Shown in pieces: positions 9,499 through 18,487 of a stretch of DNA of 64,000 nt. The position numbers were made by a program, and so were the translations under genes. The notes below the pieces were generated by a model. It ran no database searches and was not told the DNA's origin. It saw only the letters and a list, made by a program, of their open reading frames with translations. Source of the DNA: Rhodospirillaceae bacterium (GTDB lineage: Bacteria; Pseudomonadota; Alphaproteobacteria; Rhodospirillales; Rhodospirillaceae); contig JAQWQC010000026.1 in assembly GCA_029245025.1 (NCBI GenBank), positions 1 to 64,000 of the forward strand. Reading direction: 5' to 3'. Position 1 is the stretch's first letter. The number at the start of each line of letters is the position of its first letter.

Positions 9499-11082
9499 AT
9501 GGCAACCGGATCAGACAAGACCTTTTACGTCACGACGCCAATCTATTACGTCAATGATAAGCCTCATACGGGCCATGCATACACAACCATAGCCTGCGAT
9601 GTATTGGCGCGCTTCAAGCGGTTAGACGGTTACCGGGTCAAATTTCTGACCGGAACCGATGAACACGGACAAAAAGTGGCTAAAGCAGCAGCTGAAAAAG
9701 GTGTCAGCGCGCAAGCTTTCACTGACGAAGTATCCAAGACATTCCGTGATATGACAGACACTCTTGATGTCACCAATGATGATTTCATCCGAACCACGGA
9801 AGAGCGCCATACACAAGCCTGCCAAGCCTTATGGACCCGTATCACTAATAAAACTGCGCCAGACGGCAAGCCGTGGATAGTCTTGGACACTTATTCTGGC
9901 TGGTATTCGGTTCGTGACGAGGCCTATCACACAGAAGACGAATTAACCGCGGGGCCGGACGGCGCAAAACTCGCACCCAACGGCAATCCAGTGGAATGGG
10001 TCGAGGAAGAAAGCTACTTCTTCCGTCTTTCAGCGGCTGAACCACTCCTCTTGGAATACTACGATATGCATCCAGAGTTCATTGCTCCCGCAAGCCGTCG
10101 AAACGAAATCACGAGCTTTGTTAAAGGCGGTCTCCGCGATCTTTCAATTTCTCGCACGACATTTGACTGGGGTGTACCCGTACCTGGCAATGATAATCAC
10201 GTCATGTATGTGTGGATTGACGCCCTCACAAACTACCTGACGGCAGTCGGTTATCCGGATGAAAACGCTGAAGAATATACGGACCTGTGGCCTGCTGACC
10301 TGCATATGATCGGCAAAGATATCATTCGCTTTCACTGTGTTTATTGGCCGGCGTTCTTGCTCGCCGCCGGGCTACCGCTTCCGAAACGCATCTTTGCGCA
10401 TGGTTGGTGGACCATCGAAGGCCAAAAGATGTCGAAGTCTTTGGGCAATGCCATAGATCCTAGCGCTCTGATCGAAGACTACGGTCTTGATCAACTGCGA
10501 TATTTCCTGCTGCGAGAAGTGCCCTTTGGCAACGACGGCGATTTCTCAAAAGCGGCCCTGATACAAAGGGCAAACGGCGAACTTGCCAACGAATTTGGCA
10601 ACTTATCGCAACGCGTCCTGTCGATGATTCACAAGAATTGTGATGCCAAGGTGCCAACACCAGGCAACTTCACGCCTGATGATGCGAACATCCTGAATGC
10701 CGCAGCCGAGGTGCTTGATACGGTGCGTGAAGCCGTTGACCGGCAAGCGTTTAATGACTCTCTGGAGTCCATATGGACCGTGGTGCGCGCCGCTAATGGA
10801 TATGTCGATAAGCAAGCGCCGTGGGTCCTGCGTAAAGAAGATCCAGAGCGGATGGCCACTGTGTTGTACGTGCTAACCGATGTCATCCGCTTGATTACCC
10901 TCGTGATGCAGCCCTTTACACCGCATGCCACCGAAGACATTCTCGACCAGTTGGCCGTCCCTGAGGACCAGCGAGATTTCATGGCATTTGCGCCTGGGCA
11001 TGCGCCGGTTCCAGGTGAGGAATTACCTAAGCCTGAACCTGTGTTCCAGAGACTAGAACTCGCCGATGAAGAGGCGGAGTAG
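9499..11082 (+). CDS. metG: Methionyl-tRNA synthetase
   Basis: A class I aminoacyl-tRNA synthetase that charges initiator and elongator tRNA-Met. The 527-residue protein has the HIGH-type motif HTGH at 23-26 and KMSKS at 310-314. The connective region reads YSVRDEAYHTEDEL where zinc-binding forms carry cysteines, so this looks like a zinc-less form. There is no C-terminal EMAP/tRNA-binding domain. The ATG at 9499 has GGAG 6 nt upstream; a TTG two codons earlier is less likely. tatD follows 13 nt downstream, a pair common in bacteria. Confidence 0.96.
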   Translation: MATGSDKTFYVTTPIYYVNDKPHTGHAYTTIACDVLARFKRLDGYRVKFLTGTDEHGQKVAKAAAEKGVSAQAFTDEVSKTFRDMTDTLDVTNDDFIRTTEERHTQACQALWTRITNKTAPDGKPWIVLDTYSGWYSVRDEAYHTEDELTAGPDGAKLAPNGNPVEWVEEESYFFRLSAAEPLLLEYYDMHPEFIAPASRRNEITSFVKGGLRDLSISRTTFDWGVPVPGNDNHVMYVWIDALTNYLTAVGYPDENAEEYTDLWPADLHMIGKDIIRFHCVYWPAFLLAAGLPLPKRIFAHGWWTIEGQKMSKSLGNAIDPSALIEDYGLDQLRYFLLREVPFGNDGDFSKAALIQRANGELANEFGNLSQRVLSMIHKNCDAKVPTPGNFTPDDANILNAAAEVLDTVREAVDRQAFNDSLESIWTVVRAANGYVDKQAPWVLRKEDPERMATVLYVLTDVIRLITLVMQPFTPHATEDILDQLAVPEDQRDFMAFAPGHAPVPGEELPKPEPVFQRLELADEEAE

Positions 11083-11095
11083 GGGAGGCACCTAG

Positions 11096-11875
11096 ATGTT
11101 AGTCGACAGCCACTGCCATCTCGATTTCCCTGATTTCCAGGATGATTTGGAAGGGGTTGTGGCGCGCGCGCGGGAGGCAGGGGTCGGGCATTTCCTGACC
11201 ATCTGCACACATATCACCAGATTTGAGCAGGTCAGGGCGATCGCGACGCGCTTTGATGACATGCATTGCACCGTCGGAATTCATCCTCACGAAGCAAAAA
11301 ATGAGCCGGAAATCGACAAAGCAAAACTGATCGATATCGCCACCAATGACGCCAAAGTCGTCGCCTTTGGTGAGACCGGACTAGATTTCTTTTATGACAA
11401 CAGTCCGCGGGACATACAAGAACGCCAGTTTCGGACCCACATCCATGCCTCACGCGAGGCCGAACTGCCAATCGTCATACACACCAGAGACGCTGACGAA
11501 GAGATGTCCCGTATTATTGAAGAGGAAATGGCAGCTGGCCCATTTACTGGGGTCATACACTGCTTTAGCTCTAGCCCAGAACTAGCTGAAAAAGCAGTGG
11601 ATTTAGGGCTTTATATTTCTCTGTCAGGTATAGTCACCTTCAAGAAAGCAGAAGAACTACGGGAGACGGCAAAACGCGTGCCCCTGGACCGGGTATTGGT
11701 AGAAACGGACTCTCCCTACCTGGCCCCGGTGCCGAAGCGCGGAAAACGCAATGAACCTGCCTTTGTCGCCCACACCGCCGCCTGTGTCGCGGAACTCCAC
11801 GGGCTGTCTCCTGATGACTTAGCCGCTAAGACCACTGAAAACTTTTTCCGTCTGTTCAGTAAAGCTGCGGCCTAG
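11096..11875 (+). CDS. TatD family metal-dependent hydrolase
   Basis: A 259-residue TIM-barrel hydrolase, in this family usually a metal-dependent 3'-5' DNase or deoxyribonuclease. The metal ligands are visible in DSHCHLDF (residues 4-11), GIHPHEAK, FGETGLDFFYD, IHTRDAD, HCFSS and the terminal ETDSPYLAPVP. It is spaced 13 nt after metG and 9 nt before the metallo-hydrolase gene, so the three genes form a translationally close unit. Substrate cannot be read from sequence. Confidence 0.93.
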   Translation: MLVDSHCHLDFPDFQDDLEGVVARAREAGVGHFLTICTHITRFEQVRAIATRFDDMHCTVGIHPHEAKNEPEIDKAKLIDIATNDAKVVAFGETGLDFFYDNSPRDIQERQFRTHIHASREAELPIVIHTRDADEEMSRIIEEEMAAGPFTGVIHCFSSSPELAEKAVDLGLYISLSGIVTFKKAEELRETAKRVPLDRVLVETDSPYLAPVPKRGKRNEPAFVAHTAACVAELHGLSPDDLAAKTTENFFRLFSKAAA

Positions 11876-11884
11876 CGAGAGGCA

Positions 11885-12700
11885 ATGGCCGAACCAGCCG
11901 AAAAGCTAACGCCTGCCGACAAAGACTTGAAAATCACCTTTCTTGGCTGCGGTGGAGCAGGGGGCGTGCCTTCGGTTTCGGCCGGATGGGGTGCGTGCAA
12001 CCCTGATAATCTGCGAAATTGTCGCCGCCGCGCGTCTATCCTTGTCGAAACAGCTACCACCCGCATACTCATAGATGCCTCACCGGATTTGCGCTCGCAA
12101 TGTTTGGACGCAGAAATACAAACTCTCGACGCCGTTCTTTTTACCCATGGCCACGCTGATCACACCAACGGACTGGACGAATTGCGCGAAGTAAACCGCG
12201 TCCTGGGTGGACCACTCGATATCTGGGCCGACGTCGATACCATGAAGGGACTTGAGACACGCTTTGGCTATGCTTTTGAAGGGATCGCGCCCGGCCAACC
12301 CATATTCCGACCATGGCTGACACCAAACATTATCGATGCACCTATACCGTTTACCGCAGGCGATATGATGATAACGCCCTTTATCCAGGATCATGGAGTG
12401 ATGAATACACTCGGTTTCCGTATTGGTGATTTAGCCTATTCGACCGATCTGATGGCCTTACCAGAGGCAGCCATCGCCAAGCTTCAAGACCTTGATGTGT
12501 GGATCATTGGGGCGCTCACCGACAAACGTGTTCACCCAACTCATGTAAGCCTGAGCCAAGCCTTTGAGTGGATTGACGAACTGAAGCCCAAACGCGCGAT
12601 CATCACGCACATGGGACCGAGCCTAGATTACGATGCCGTATTGGAAAAATGCCCAGCTGAGGTGACACCCGCCCACGATGGGATGGTGGTCAAACTTTAA
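11885..12700 (+). CDS. PhnP-like MBL-fold metallo-hydrolase
   Basis: A cytoplasmic metallo-beta-lactamase-fold enzyme of 271 residues. It opens with TFLGCGGAGGVPSVSAGWGAC, the glycine-rich start of PhnP-like phosphodiesterases. It carries the metal motif HGHADHTNGLDE and a late HVSLSQAFEW/THMG pair. Related proteins cleave cyclic phosphodiesters, but the PhnP zinc-finger cysteines are not clear and no phosphonate genes are nearby, so only the fold-level call is firm. Its 3' end overlaps the convergent methyltransferase gene by 11 nt. It is the last gene of the plus-strand run. Confidence 0.88.
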   Translation: MAEPAEKLTPADKDLKITFLGCGGAGGVPSVSAGWGACNPDNLRNCRRRASILVETATTRILIDASPDLRSQCLDAEIQTLDAVLFTHGHADHTNGLDELREVNRVLGGPLDIWADVDTMKGLETRFGYAFEGIAPGQPIFRPWLTPNIIDAPIPFTAGDMMITPFIQDHGVMNTLGFRIGDLAYSTDLMALPEAAIAKLQDLDVWIIGALTDKRVHPTHVSLSQAFEWIDELKPKRAIITHMGPSLDYDAVLEKCPAEVTPAHDGMVVKL

Positions 12701-14063
12701 CGCCCAAAGCCTTCAATAAAGCTGGCTCTGTATCGCGAGACACACCGCCGCCAGAGATTGATGACGCGTAGAAAGGTACAGGTTCACCGCCTTTTTCTTC
12801 GAATGCCGCGATTGTCTCGTTAAACCGGTCTGTCTGCTCTTGGGCGGCTATTGTCATTGCTTCAGGCAAAGCTGGGGCGAGAAACCCAATATCGGTCAAT
12901 AGCTTAAGCCCGTTTAGTACGCTTTTGGTTTCAGTTCCACTGGCATCGATGATCATACGAGCTGAAGCCGGTCCGCGTATCATCGCCGCTTTAATCGCTG
13001 CGTGTGCCTCTGCCGTCAGGCTCACACCCCCGCGCGGAAAATTGAAATGCTGGGGTAGCTGGTCCGCCTCCTTGGTGGCGCAAAACCTTTGGTTCAGAAG
13101 ATATTCTGTCTGCTGGTCGAGTGATATAGGCTGCGGATCTTTTACAAAAATATCCTTGCGGAGCAGGGGGGTCATGAAGAAATCGCGGACGCCCTGGCGC
13201 AAAAGCGGGTCTTCAATGCTGCTCAGCATCGCCTGAGCCTCAGGGGTCATGTGAAACACATCGAACGCGTGCGTTACATCTGCGCTTCCTGCGTATTCTA
13301 GTCCAGCGACAAACAAATCATCTGCCACCTGGGCCGGTGAAAACACGGTCCAATGACCAGTGAGGTATTCATGAACCAAGTATCTCGGGTCCGATTGGAG
13401 TGCCTTATCCAAGATTTTGCCTGCTTGGGGGTTTACGCCAAAAAACGAAGCCCCAGCCGTTCGCATTTGATTAACCAGAGCGACAGCATCGGTCGCACCG
13501 TTTTGGAGCCCAGATCCGCTTCTATCGACGTAATCACTCAAAAATTGCTGCATTGGAGCAGCAGACGCCCAACCCGTGGAACAGTTGTAACTGATGTAAA
13601 CTAGTCCGCCGGGCTTCAGCTTCTTCGCTAGGATATCTGTGATTTGCTGGCGGTTTTCCTGGCTTACCCAGGAAAAGGTGCCGTGTAGGGTTATGAGGTC
13701 AAAATCTGGCGTGTCGTGATCCACAAAGGTGTCAAAACTTGCGGTGAGAAACGTGGCATTGGAAACGCCCGCGGCTTCCGCGAGTGCTGTGGCACTTGCA
13801 ATATGCTCCGGATTGAAATCAAAGCCCCAGACATCTGCTGTTGGATCGGCGACAGCCGTAATGAGCGGCGTCAGACCATAGCCACAGCCGATATCGCAGC
13901 TAGCAAACGTATCATTGGGTGAAAACGCTGCGGGTAAACCGACACCAGCTTGGCCACCAATGCCACACAATTGGGCGTAATGGAGGTGCCCAGGAGTTTG
14001 CTCCTTATTGAAACTCTGCGCGTAAGGATGTGATGCGACTTGGCTATCATTGGATTTTGGCAT
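12690..14063 (-). CDS. Class I SAM methyltransferase with methyltransferase regulatory domain
   Basis: A 457-residue two-part protein. The N-terminal half is a Rossmann methyltransferase with motif I CDIGCGYGLTPLI near residues 56-68, an acidic strand VWGFDFNPEHIA and LKPGGLVYISYNC. The C-terminal half matches the predicted methyltransferase regulatory domain architecture, with DFFMTPLLRKDIFVK and a winged-helix-like tail. The substrate is unknown. It starts the accessory block between the MBL hydrolase and mazG and points against both. No signal peptide is seen, so it is cytoplasmic, unlike the Tat-leader methyltransferase further along. Confidence 0.85.
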   Translation of the reverse strand: MPKSNDSQVASHPYAQSFNKEQTPGHLHYAQLCGIGGQAGVGLPAAFSPNDTFASCDIGCGYGLTPLITAVADPTADVWGFDFNPEHIASATALAEAAGVSNATFLTASFDTFVDHDTPDFDLITLHGTFSWVSQENRQQITDILAKKLKPGGLVYISYNCSTGWASAAPMQQFLSDYVDRSGSGLQNGATDAVALVNQMRTAGASFFGVNPQAGKILDKALQSDPRYLVHEYLTGHWTVFSPAQVADDLFVAGLEYAGSADVTHAFDVFHMTPEAQAMLSSIEDPLLRQGVRDFFMTPLLRKDIFVKDPQPISLDQQTEYLLNQRFCATKEADQLPQHFNFPRGGVSLTAEAHAAIKAAMIRGPASARMIIDASGTETKSVLNGLKLLTDIGFLAPALPEAMTIAAQEQTDRFNETIAAFEEKGGEPVPFYASSISGGGVSRDTEPALLKALGVKV

Positions 14064-14384
14064 GCTGGATTTTGTACTTAAGCCGCTTTGTATTTGCTTG
14101 AATATGTGTGTGGATCATAACGCACTGCGCGAGCGTTGAAAGCGCGGCTGGATGAAGAGACAATATATGTTTTAGAACAAGAGGTTAGCTAACGGTAGTG
14201 AGAACATAGCTTTAAGACCAAGGCACTCTGAGGGGCTGCATGGAGTCAAACAGGTAAGAATGAGAGTGCGCGGCTAAGACCTCAGAAAAGCTGAGTTTTC
14301 TATACCTCTGAAATATACATAATATACATTATGCGACAAAATGGTTTCTAGCATAATGATCTTCTAGTTCTTCCCAACTCTTCC
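14064..14384. other. Gene-poor interval
   Basis: No gene I can support lies here. There is a small CTCAG/CTGAG inverted repeat followed by TTTTCT near 14280-14302, too weak to call a terminator, and an AT-rich stretch with ATATACATAATATACATTATG near 14313-14334. Upstream signals for the methyltransferase gene probably lie near 14064-14110. Confidence 0.4.
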
Positions 14385-15119
14385 TCACACAACCAAACTC
14401 ATCTGATTTTCGTCTACATATTTGGGCGGCTGAAACAGGGATTTTGAAACCGGTTGGGCGATCAAGTTGCTGCCTTCGTATGGTCGGCACATTCGCTTGA
14501 GTGCCTGAGGTGCTGTGGATGGTGTCAGCCACAGATCCATCATTGAGTCTGTTAGGATCACAGGCATACGATCGTGAATCTCAGCCGCCAGTTCGTTTGG
14601 CTCTGAGGTGACGATGGCAAAATGCCGATGCCCGCTTGTTCGGTCGACCATAAAGATGCCTGCCAAAACAAAGAGGCTACCGCCCTCACCCTCAAACATT
14701 CGATTTCGCGCCGCTCTGCGCTCACTGACAGCGACGCCATTGTTGGCTGCGCCATCCAAAGAAAAGCGCCAAGGCGTTTTTGAGCCGTCGTTTCCCTTTT
14801 TCCACTCGTAATACCCGGTGACTGGAATTACGCAGCGGCGTTTCTCAAAGGCTTTGGCAAAGGTTGGCAGCACATCAACGGTTTCACGCCGTGCGTTGAT
14901 GATTGGTCGGGATCGTACTTCAGGTGGCGGAAAACCCCAAATGCCGAGGTCTAGCCCCTTTTTGCCACCGGCCACGCGAATGAACGGCCTCCGGTCAGTT
15001 GGGCGCACGACGGCCGTGCGCTGCGGATCCGCTTTTTTGAGCGGTTCAGTGGCGATGGAAAGCGAATATAGGTCGTGGATATCTTTCCATGGCTTATAGC
15101 CGGATAAACTGCCGCACAC
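14385..15119 (-). CDS. SOS response-associated peptidase, YedK/HMCES family
   Basis: A 244-residue SRAP-domain protein. The family forms a DNA-protein crosslink with abasic sites through the cysteine at position 2 after removal of Met1. I place the start at GTG 15119 because it makes the protein begin M-C-G-S, putting the catalytic Cys at position 2, and because GGGAGAA lies upstream at good spacing. A start 8 codons earlier would bury that Cys. The other active-site residues are visible: Asn in INARRE, Glu in GYYEWKK and His in EIHDRMP. It likely protects abasic single-stranded DNA at forks. Confidence 0.92.
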   Translation of the reverse strand: MCGSLSGYKPWKDIHDLYSLSIATEPLKKADPQRTAVVRPTDRRPFIRVAGGKKGLDLGIWGFPPPEVRSRPIINARRETVDVLPTFAKAFEKRRCVIPVTGYYEWKKGNDGSKTPWRFSLDGAANNGVAVSERRAARNRMFEGEGGSLFVLAGIFMVDRTSGHRHFAIVTSEPNELAAEIHDRMPVILTDSMMDLWLTPSTAPQALKRMCRPYEGSNLIAQPVSKSLFQPPKYVDENQMSLVV

Positions 15120-15311
15120 CCTATTTCTCCCGCAAGAACACAACAGGAACAGTTATAGGGGATGGTAGAGCGCACGGCCACCAATCACAAATGGAATCCC
15201 GCGCAGGATAAAGTCTTGAGCAGGGTCCGTCCCCTCACCAAAAACGAAAGCAGGCCTGGCAGGAGAGCATACCCACTAAGCCCGCATTGTGAGTTAGCTG
15301 CTGGCTATATG

Positions 15312-16451
15312 TTAGCTGGCATCACCTTGCAGGTTGAGCCACCGGCTGCGTTGGTCCATCAGCCCTTTCATATCTTGTCGCGTTTGCGGTAATTCATCTC
15401 GCGGGATATCAAGAATATCGATGGGAACTTCCTGAACAAACTGATCGAAGATCGGCTTGACGACTTCCATCGGATAACGGGGGATACGCCGGTCTTTACG
15501 CAGTTCCGCGATATTAAGTTCCGCTTCGACGATTGCTTCGGCGTCACCTTCTTCCTGAGCTAAAATCTTGCCGCCAGGTGCGACAATCAGCGAATTTCCG
15601 CCGAATCCTTTGGGGAAGTTCGGGTTAGATGGGAACGTGATGTTCGACATACCGGAATAGACGTTATTGTAATAGGCAATCCCCTGCACATCGACTTCAG
15701 AAAACCCGGTCGCCGTGCGCAACATGATCTCAACCCCCCGCATGGCAAAGGCGGCAAAGACAAATGGGTCAATCTGAACCGTACTCACGGCGATGTTGCC
15801 AAACTCCGTTTGCAGAACCGGGAACTCTTCCGCAATGCCATACTTCGCCCGAAACTTGGTGCGGACGTTTTCGATCGTCGTGGTGGGAATCTCTCCACCG
15901 TCATCGGTATACCGAGAGGCGTTGCGGGTTTTCCAATAGGTGTGTTTGATTTCACCGTCACGGCCAATCACTGGGTTAAGGCTCAGAATATGGCCTGGCC
16001 AGTCCGGGTCCGTCGCGTAACTACCGAAGATGATGTAGGTGTCACACTCTTTAGCAAACTCACCGATAGCTTTTGTTTCGGGGCCAGGGACTTGAATGGT
16101 GAACTTCAGTTTCTCTTCGCGCGTGCCAGAGGAATACCCCGTCAGCGGAAATTCATTGAACAGAATAAAGTCGGGCTTCTTGCCTTCCGAGCAGGCCTTA
16201 TTGATCCAATAGCCCATCCGGCGCACGTTTTCTTTAAGGCCCGCTTCAACACTCTCCGCTTCTTGGAGAAGCTGAGGCTCGTTTTGTACGACCTTCAGGA
16301 CAACGACATCTTTTTCCAACGGAACGGTTGGATAACTCCCATCTGGCCGAACCAACTGGGGTACGGATTGTGCGAGCGCGCCCGCACTCCATACACCGGC
16401 GAGCAGTGTTCCGCAGAGCCCGATGGCTTTTGTCATTGATTGAGTTTTCAT
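15312..16451 (-). CDS. Exported nitrilase-fold protein lacking the catalytic cysteine
   Basis: A 379-residue carbon-nitrogen hydrolase-fold protein with a signal peptide (hydrophobic stretch about 8-26, cleavage near ALAQ). The family triad is Glu-Lys-Cys. Glu is present in FNEFPLTGY and Lys in HTYWKTRN. The segment that should read I-C-Y-D is instead VSTVQIDPF, so Gln stands where Cys is expected (codon CAG, checked on the DNA). It may be a binding or structural protein or use another nucleophile. A good AAGGAG precedes the ATG. It lies downstream of the Tat-leader methyltransferase on the same strand, separated by the remnant at 16543-16716. Fold call firm; function unknown. Confidence 0.82.
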   Translation of the reverse strand: MKTQSMTKAIGLCGTLLAGVWSAGALAQSVPQLVRPDGSYPTVPLEKDVVVLKVVQNEPQLLQEAESVEAGLKENVRRMGYWINKACSEGKKPDFILFNEFPLTGYSSGTREEKLKFTIQVPGPETKAIGEFAKECDTYIIFGSYATDPDWPGHILSLNPVIGRDGEIKHTYWKTRNASRYTDDGGEIPTTTIENVRTKFRAKYGIAEEFPVLQTEFGNIAVSTVQIDPFVFAAFAMRGVEIMLRTATGFSEVDVQGIAYYNNVYSGMSNITFPSNPNFPKGFGGNSLIVAPGGKILAQEEGDAEAIVEAELNIAELRKDRRIPRYPMEVVKPIFDQFVQEVPIDILDIPRDELPQTRQDMKGLMDQRSRWLNLQGDAS

Positions 16452-16542
16452 GGCCGTTGTCTCCTTATTTAGAAGGTGTCTTTGTGCGTCTATTCCCTAA
16501 CGGTGCCCCCGCCTCCGGGTAATTCAATGGACTCAAACATAC

Positions 16543-16716
16543 CTAATGCGCAACTTTTCTTACTTGCTCCGCAGCGCAAAAAATCACTGCGATCACGAGC
16601 GAAATAAAGAACGGATAGGCTGCGGATCCCCAGGTTAGAATTATGGCCCAGCCCGTCAGTTAGCTGCCAATGAGAATACACGCACCGCCCACAAGAATGC
16701 CCGTTATCCCACCCAT
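16543..16716 (-). pseudogene. Short membrane-protein-like frame with an internal TAA
   Basis: On the minus strand an ATG at 16716 begins MGGITGILVGGACILIG, then a TAA at 16660-16662. The same frame continues for 38 codons, LTGWAIILTWGSAAYPFFIS and a second hydrophobic stretch ending EQVRKVAH, before TAG at 16543. Both halves look like transmembrane segments of one small membrane protein broken by a single stop. It sits between the Tat-leader methyltransferase and the nitrilase-like gene. It could be two tiny proteins, a decayed gene, or chance hydrophobic reading. Confidence 0.35.
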
Positions 16717-16739
16717 CTCAGCAGTAATGCTGCTCGCTA

Positions 16740-17939
16740 TTAGACCGGCTTCGTTCCTAGAATGTTGCGCCGAGCGCCACGCCGGCTTGGTGGGCCGTTT
16801 TCATTAACTATGAAACCTGCCTTACGCATCGCCGCCGCCATATCGAACTTGGCATAGTCCAATCGCCAGGGCTCGCCGTTCCAGCGGCTATCCCACCATT
16901 GCCGGAAGGTACTAAACACACCCTTCGGTGCAGGATTCCCAGTGTAGAAGTCGATGGGATAATACACCCCTCCCGGCCGTAACACCCGGAAAGACTCCGC
17001 AAGGATTTCGTGCGCGGCGTCCGTTGTCACTTCATGGAACATGATGTTATTGGTGGCGATATCAAAATGGTTGTCTGGAAACTTGGAGTCCTCAGCCAGA
17101 CGCTGAGCGAAGTTCACATCGATGCCAATGTCCACCGCCCGCATATGGGCATAGCGCACCATTGGTCCCCCAACATCAATGCCCCAGACTTCGGCGTCTG
17201 GGAATCGTTCTTTGAGGGCCCCACTCAACTGGCCACAGCTACATCCTTGATCAAGCACCCGAGCCACCTTACCGTCCTCGGGCTCGGGCATGGCCGTGGC
17301 GAGGCTGATATGCAATTCGTCTTGGTCATTGCGGCCTTCAAAGAAGTTGTTAGTGCCGTAGTGATAAATGTGGCCAGCAAAGTCATCCCCGACATAACCA
17401 CCCGGCTGAATATGGATCTCATGACTGAGGTACTCTGGAATATACATATCCGGGTTGAGCTCTAACGTGCCCGGTCCAGCGTTGTCTGTCGCTTCCATTT
17501 CGGCCAGATACGCATCGGCATTGCCGTGAAATTCATCGTGCAACGTCTTCCAGTTAATTTGCTGGGCGCTGAGCCACATGCGCGCACTTGCCGCCACTAG
17601 TGGATCACCGCCAACATGACCCAGCACTTCTTTGTATGAAAGCCGCTTGGTTGGATCGATGCCCTTGGCACGCATAATCTTGCTGATACGTCTGCGGGCC
17701 GCGCTGGTCATATCCCTATTGGCGAACACGCGAAAACCAGTAATGAAATCATGCTGCGCTTCTAGATGCTGACGCGGTAGCCGTTCGAGACGACCCTTAG
17801 AACCACGTGGTTCCACATCGGCAGATGAAAACTTAGAAGAGCCTCTCATCGCGGCTGAGCCTTTTTTGCTGCCGAACAAAGCGCCGATAAAAGAAGCTGT
17901 GGCGGCAGATGCACCAAAGAGAGTTCGTCTATCAATCAT
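16740..17939 (-). CDS. SAM-dependent methyltransferase with Tat-like leader
   Basis: A 399-residue protein whose N-terminus MIDRRTLFGASAATASFIG carries paired arginines before an alanine-rich hydrophobic stretch, as in Tat signal sequences. The methyltransferase domain is in the C-terminal half: motif I VLDQGCSCGQLSGAL, acidic strand VWGIDVG, DIATNNIMFHEV and RVLRPGGVYYPIDF. The N-terminal 190 residues are helical and unfamiliar. If exported, a SAM-dependent enzyme would lack cofactor in the periplasm, so either the leader is not used, the protein stays membrane-anchored inward, or the function differs. It starts 2 nt after the stop of the small acidic-tail gene, so the two are co-translated. 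Substrate unknown. Confidence 0.78.
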   Translation of the reverse strand: MIDRRTLFGASAATASFIGALFGSKKGSAAMRGSSKFSSADVEPRGSKGRLERLPRQHLEAQHDFITGFRVFANRDMTSAARRRISKIMRAKGIDPTKRLSYKEVLGHVGGDPLVAASARMWLSAQQINWKTLHDEFHGNADAYLAEMEATDNAGPGTLELNPDMYIPEYLSHEIHIQPGGYVGDDFAGHIYHYGTNNFFEGRNDQDELHISLATAMPEPEDGKVARVLDQGCSCGQLSGALKERFPDAEVWGIDVGGPMVRYAHMRAVDIGIDVNFAQRLAEDSKFPDNHFDIATNNIMFHEVTTDAAHEILAESFRVLRPGGVYYPIDFYTGNPAPKGVFSTFRQWWDSRWNGEPWRLDYAKFDMAAAMRKAGFIVNENGPPSRRGARRNILGTKPV

Positions 17940-17941
17940 GG

Positions 17942-18358
17942 TCAGCCTCCCATTCCCATACCGGCGTCGCCGGTCATGTCGTCATCAGATTCATTGGCCG
18001 TGGCTTTGCCAGGATTTGGTTTGGCACTGCCATCGAGCGCAGTTTGATCTTCGCCGGTCCGCGCGATATGACCATAGGTGAGTTGAATAAAGGCATCACG
18101 CTCTTTGCGCATCTCTGCCTCTTCGTCCTCGTTCGGAACATAAGCCTCGATCATCTCACGAGTCACCGCGCCCTCTTTTTCCATGAGCAATTCAATGATG
18201 CGGGTGCGCCGACGGTTGGCCCACACCTCGGCCCCAAGCGCGATGATCGACGTCATCATGTCGTCCATCAGCGGATTACCAAGAAACACCGCTTCGTCTG
18301 TATCTGATTTAATGAAGTCCGCTGTATAAGACTTTCGTTTTGTATTTGAGTCAGCCAT
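17942..18358 (-). CDS. Conserved-looking hypothetical protein with Asp/Met/Gly tail
   Basis: A 138-residue protein I do not recognise. The ATG at 18358 is preferred over a longer frame because GGGAGGG lies just upstream. The N-terminal 100 residues are predicted helical and charged (LMDDMMTSIIALGAEVWANRR), suggesting a small regulatory or chaperone-like fold. The C-terminus is low-complexity: DDDMTGDAGMGMGG. There is no signal peptide or membrane segment. It is the first gene of a pair with the Tat-leader methyltransferase, 2 nt apart. The gene pair, not homology, is the only clue to its role; a partner or redox/Tat chaperone for the enzyme is a guess. Confidence 0.7.
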   Translation of the reverse strand: MADSNTKRKSYTADFIKSDTDEAVFLGNPLMDDMMTSIIALGAEVWANRRRTRIIELLMEKEGAVTREMIEAYVPNEDEEAEMRKERDAFIQLTYGHIARTGEDQTALDGSAKPNPGKATANESDDDMTGDAGMGMGG

Positions 18359-18487
18359 GACGCTGCCCTCCCCAGTTACGTCTTGTGTAATAATTCTGCG
18401 CTTCTCAAAGATTAATCGCAAGGGCTGGCACGCACCTGCTCGATAGGCGTATATCCTTGTTAGCCGCTATGACAAGCAGGCGGAACT

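Noticed and set aside
14329-14532. 67-codon minus-strand frame at the end of the SRAP gene
   Set aside because: It overlaps the SRAP C-terminus in another frame and carries no recognisable feature.
16490-16681. 63-codon minus-strand frame in the nitrilase-methyltransferase gap
   Set aside because: Random-looking composition; the alternative frame with membrane-like segments explains the region better.
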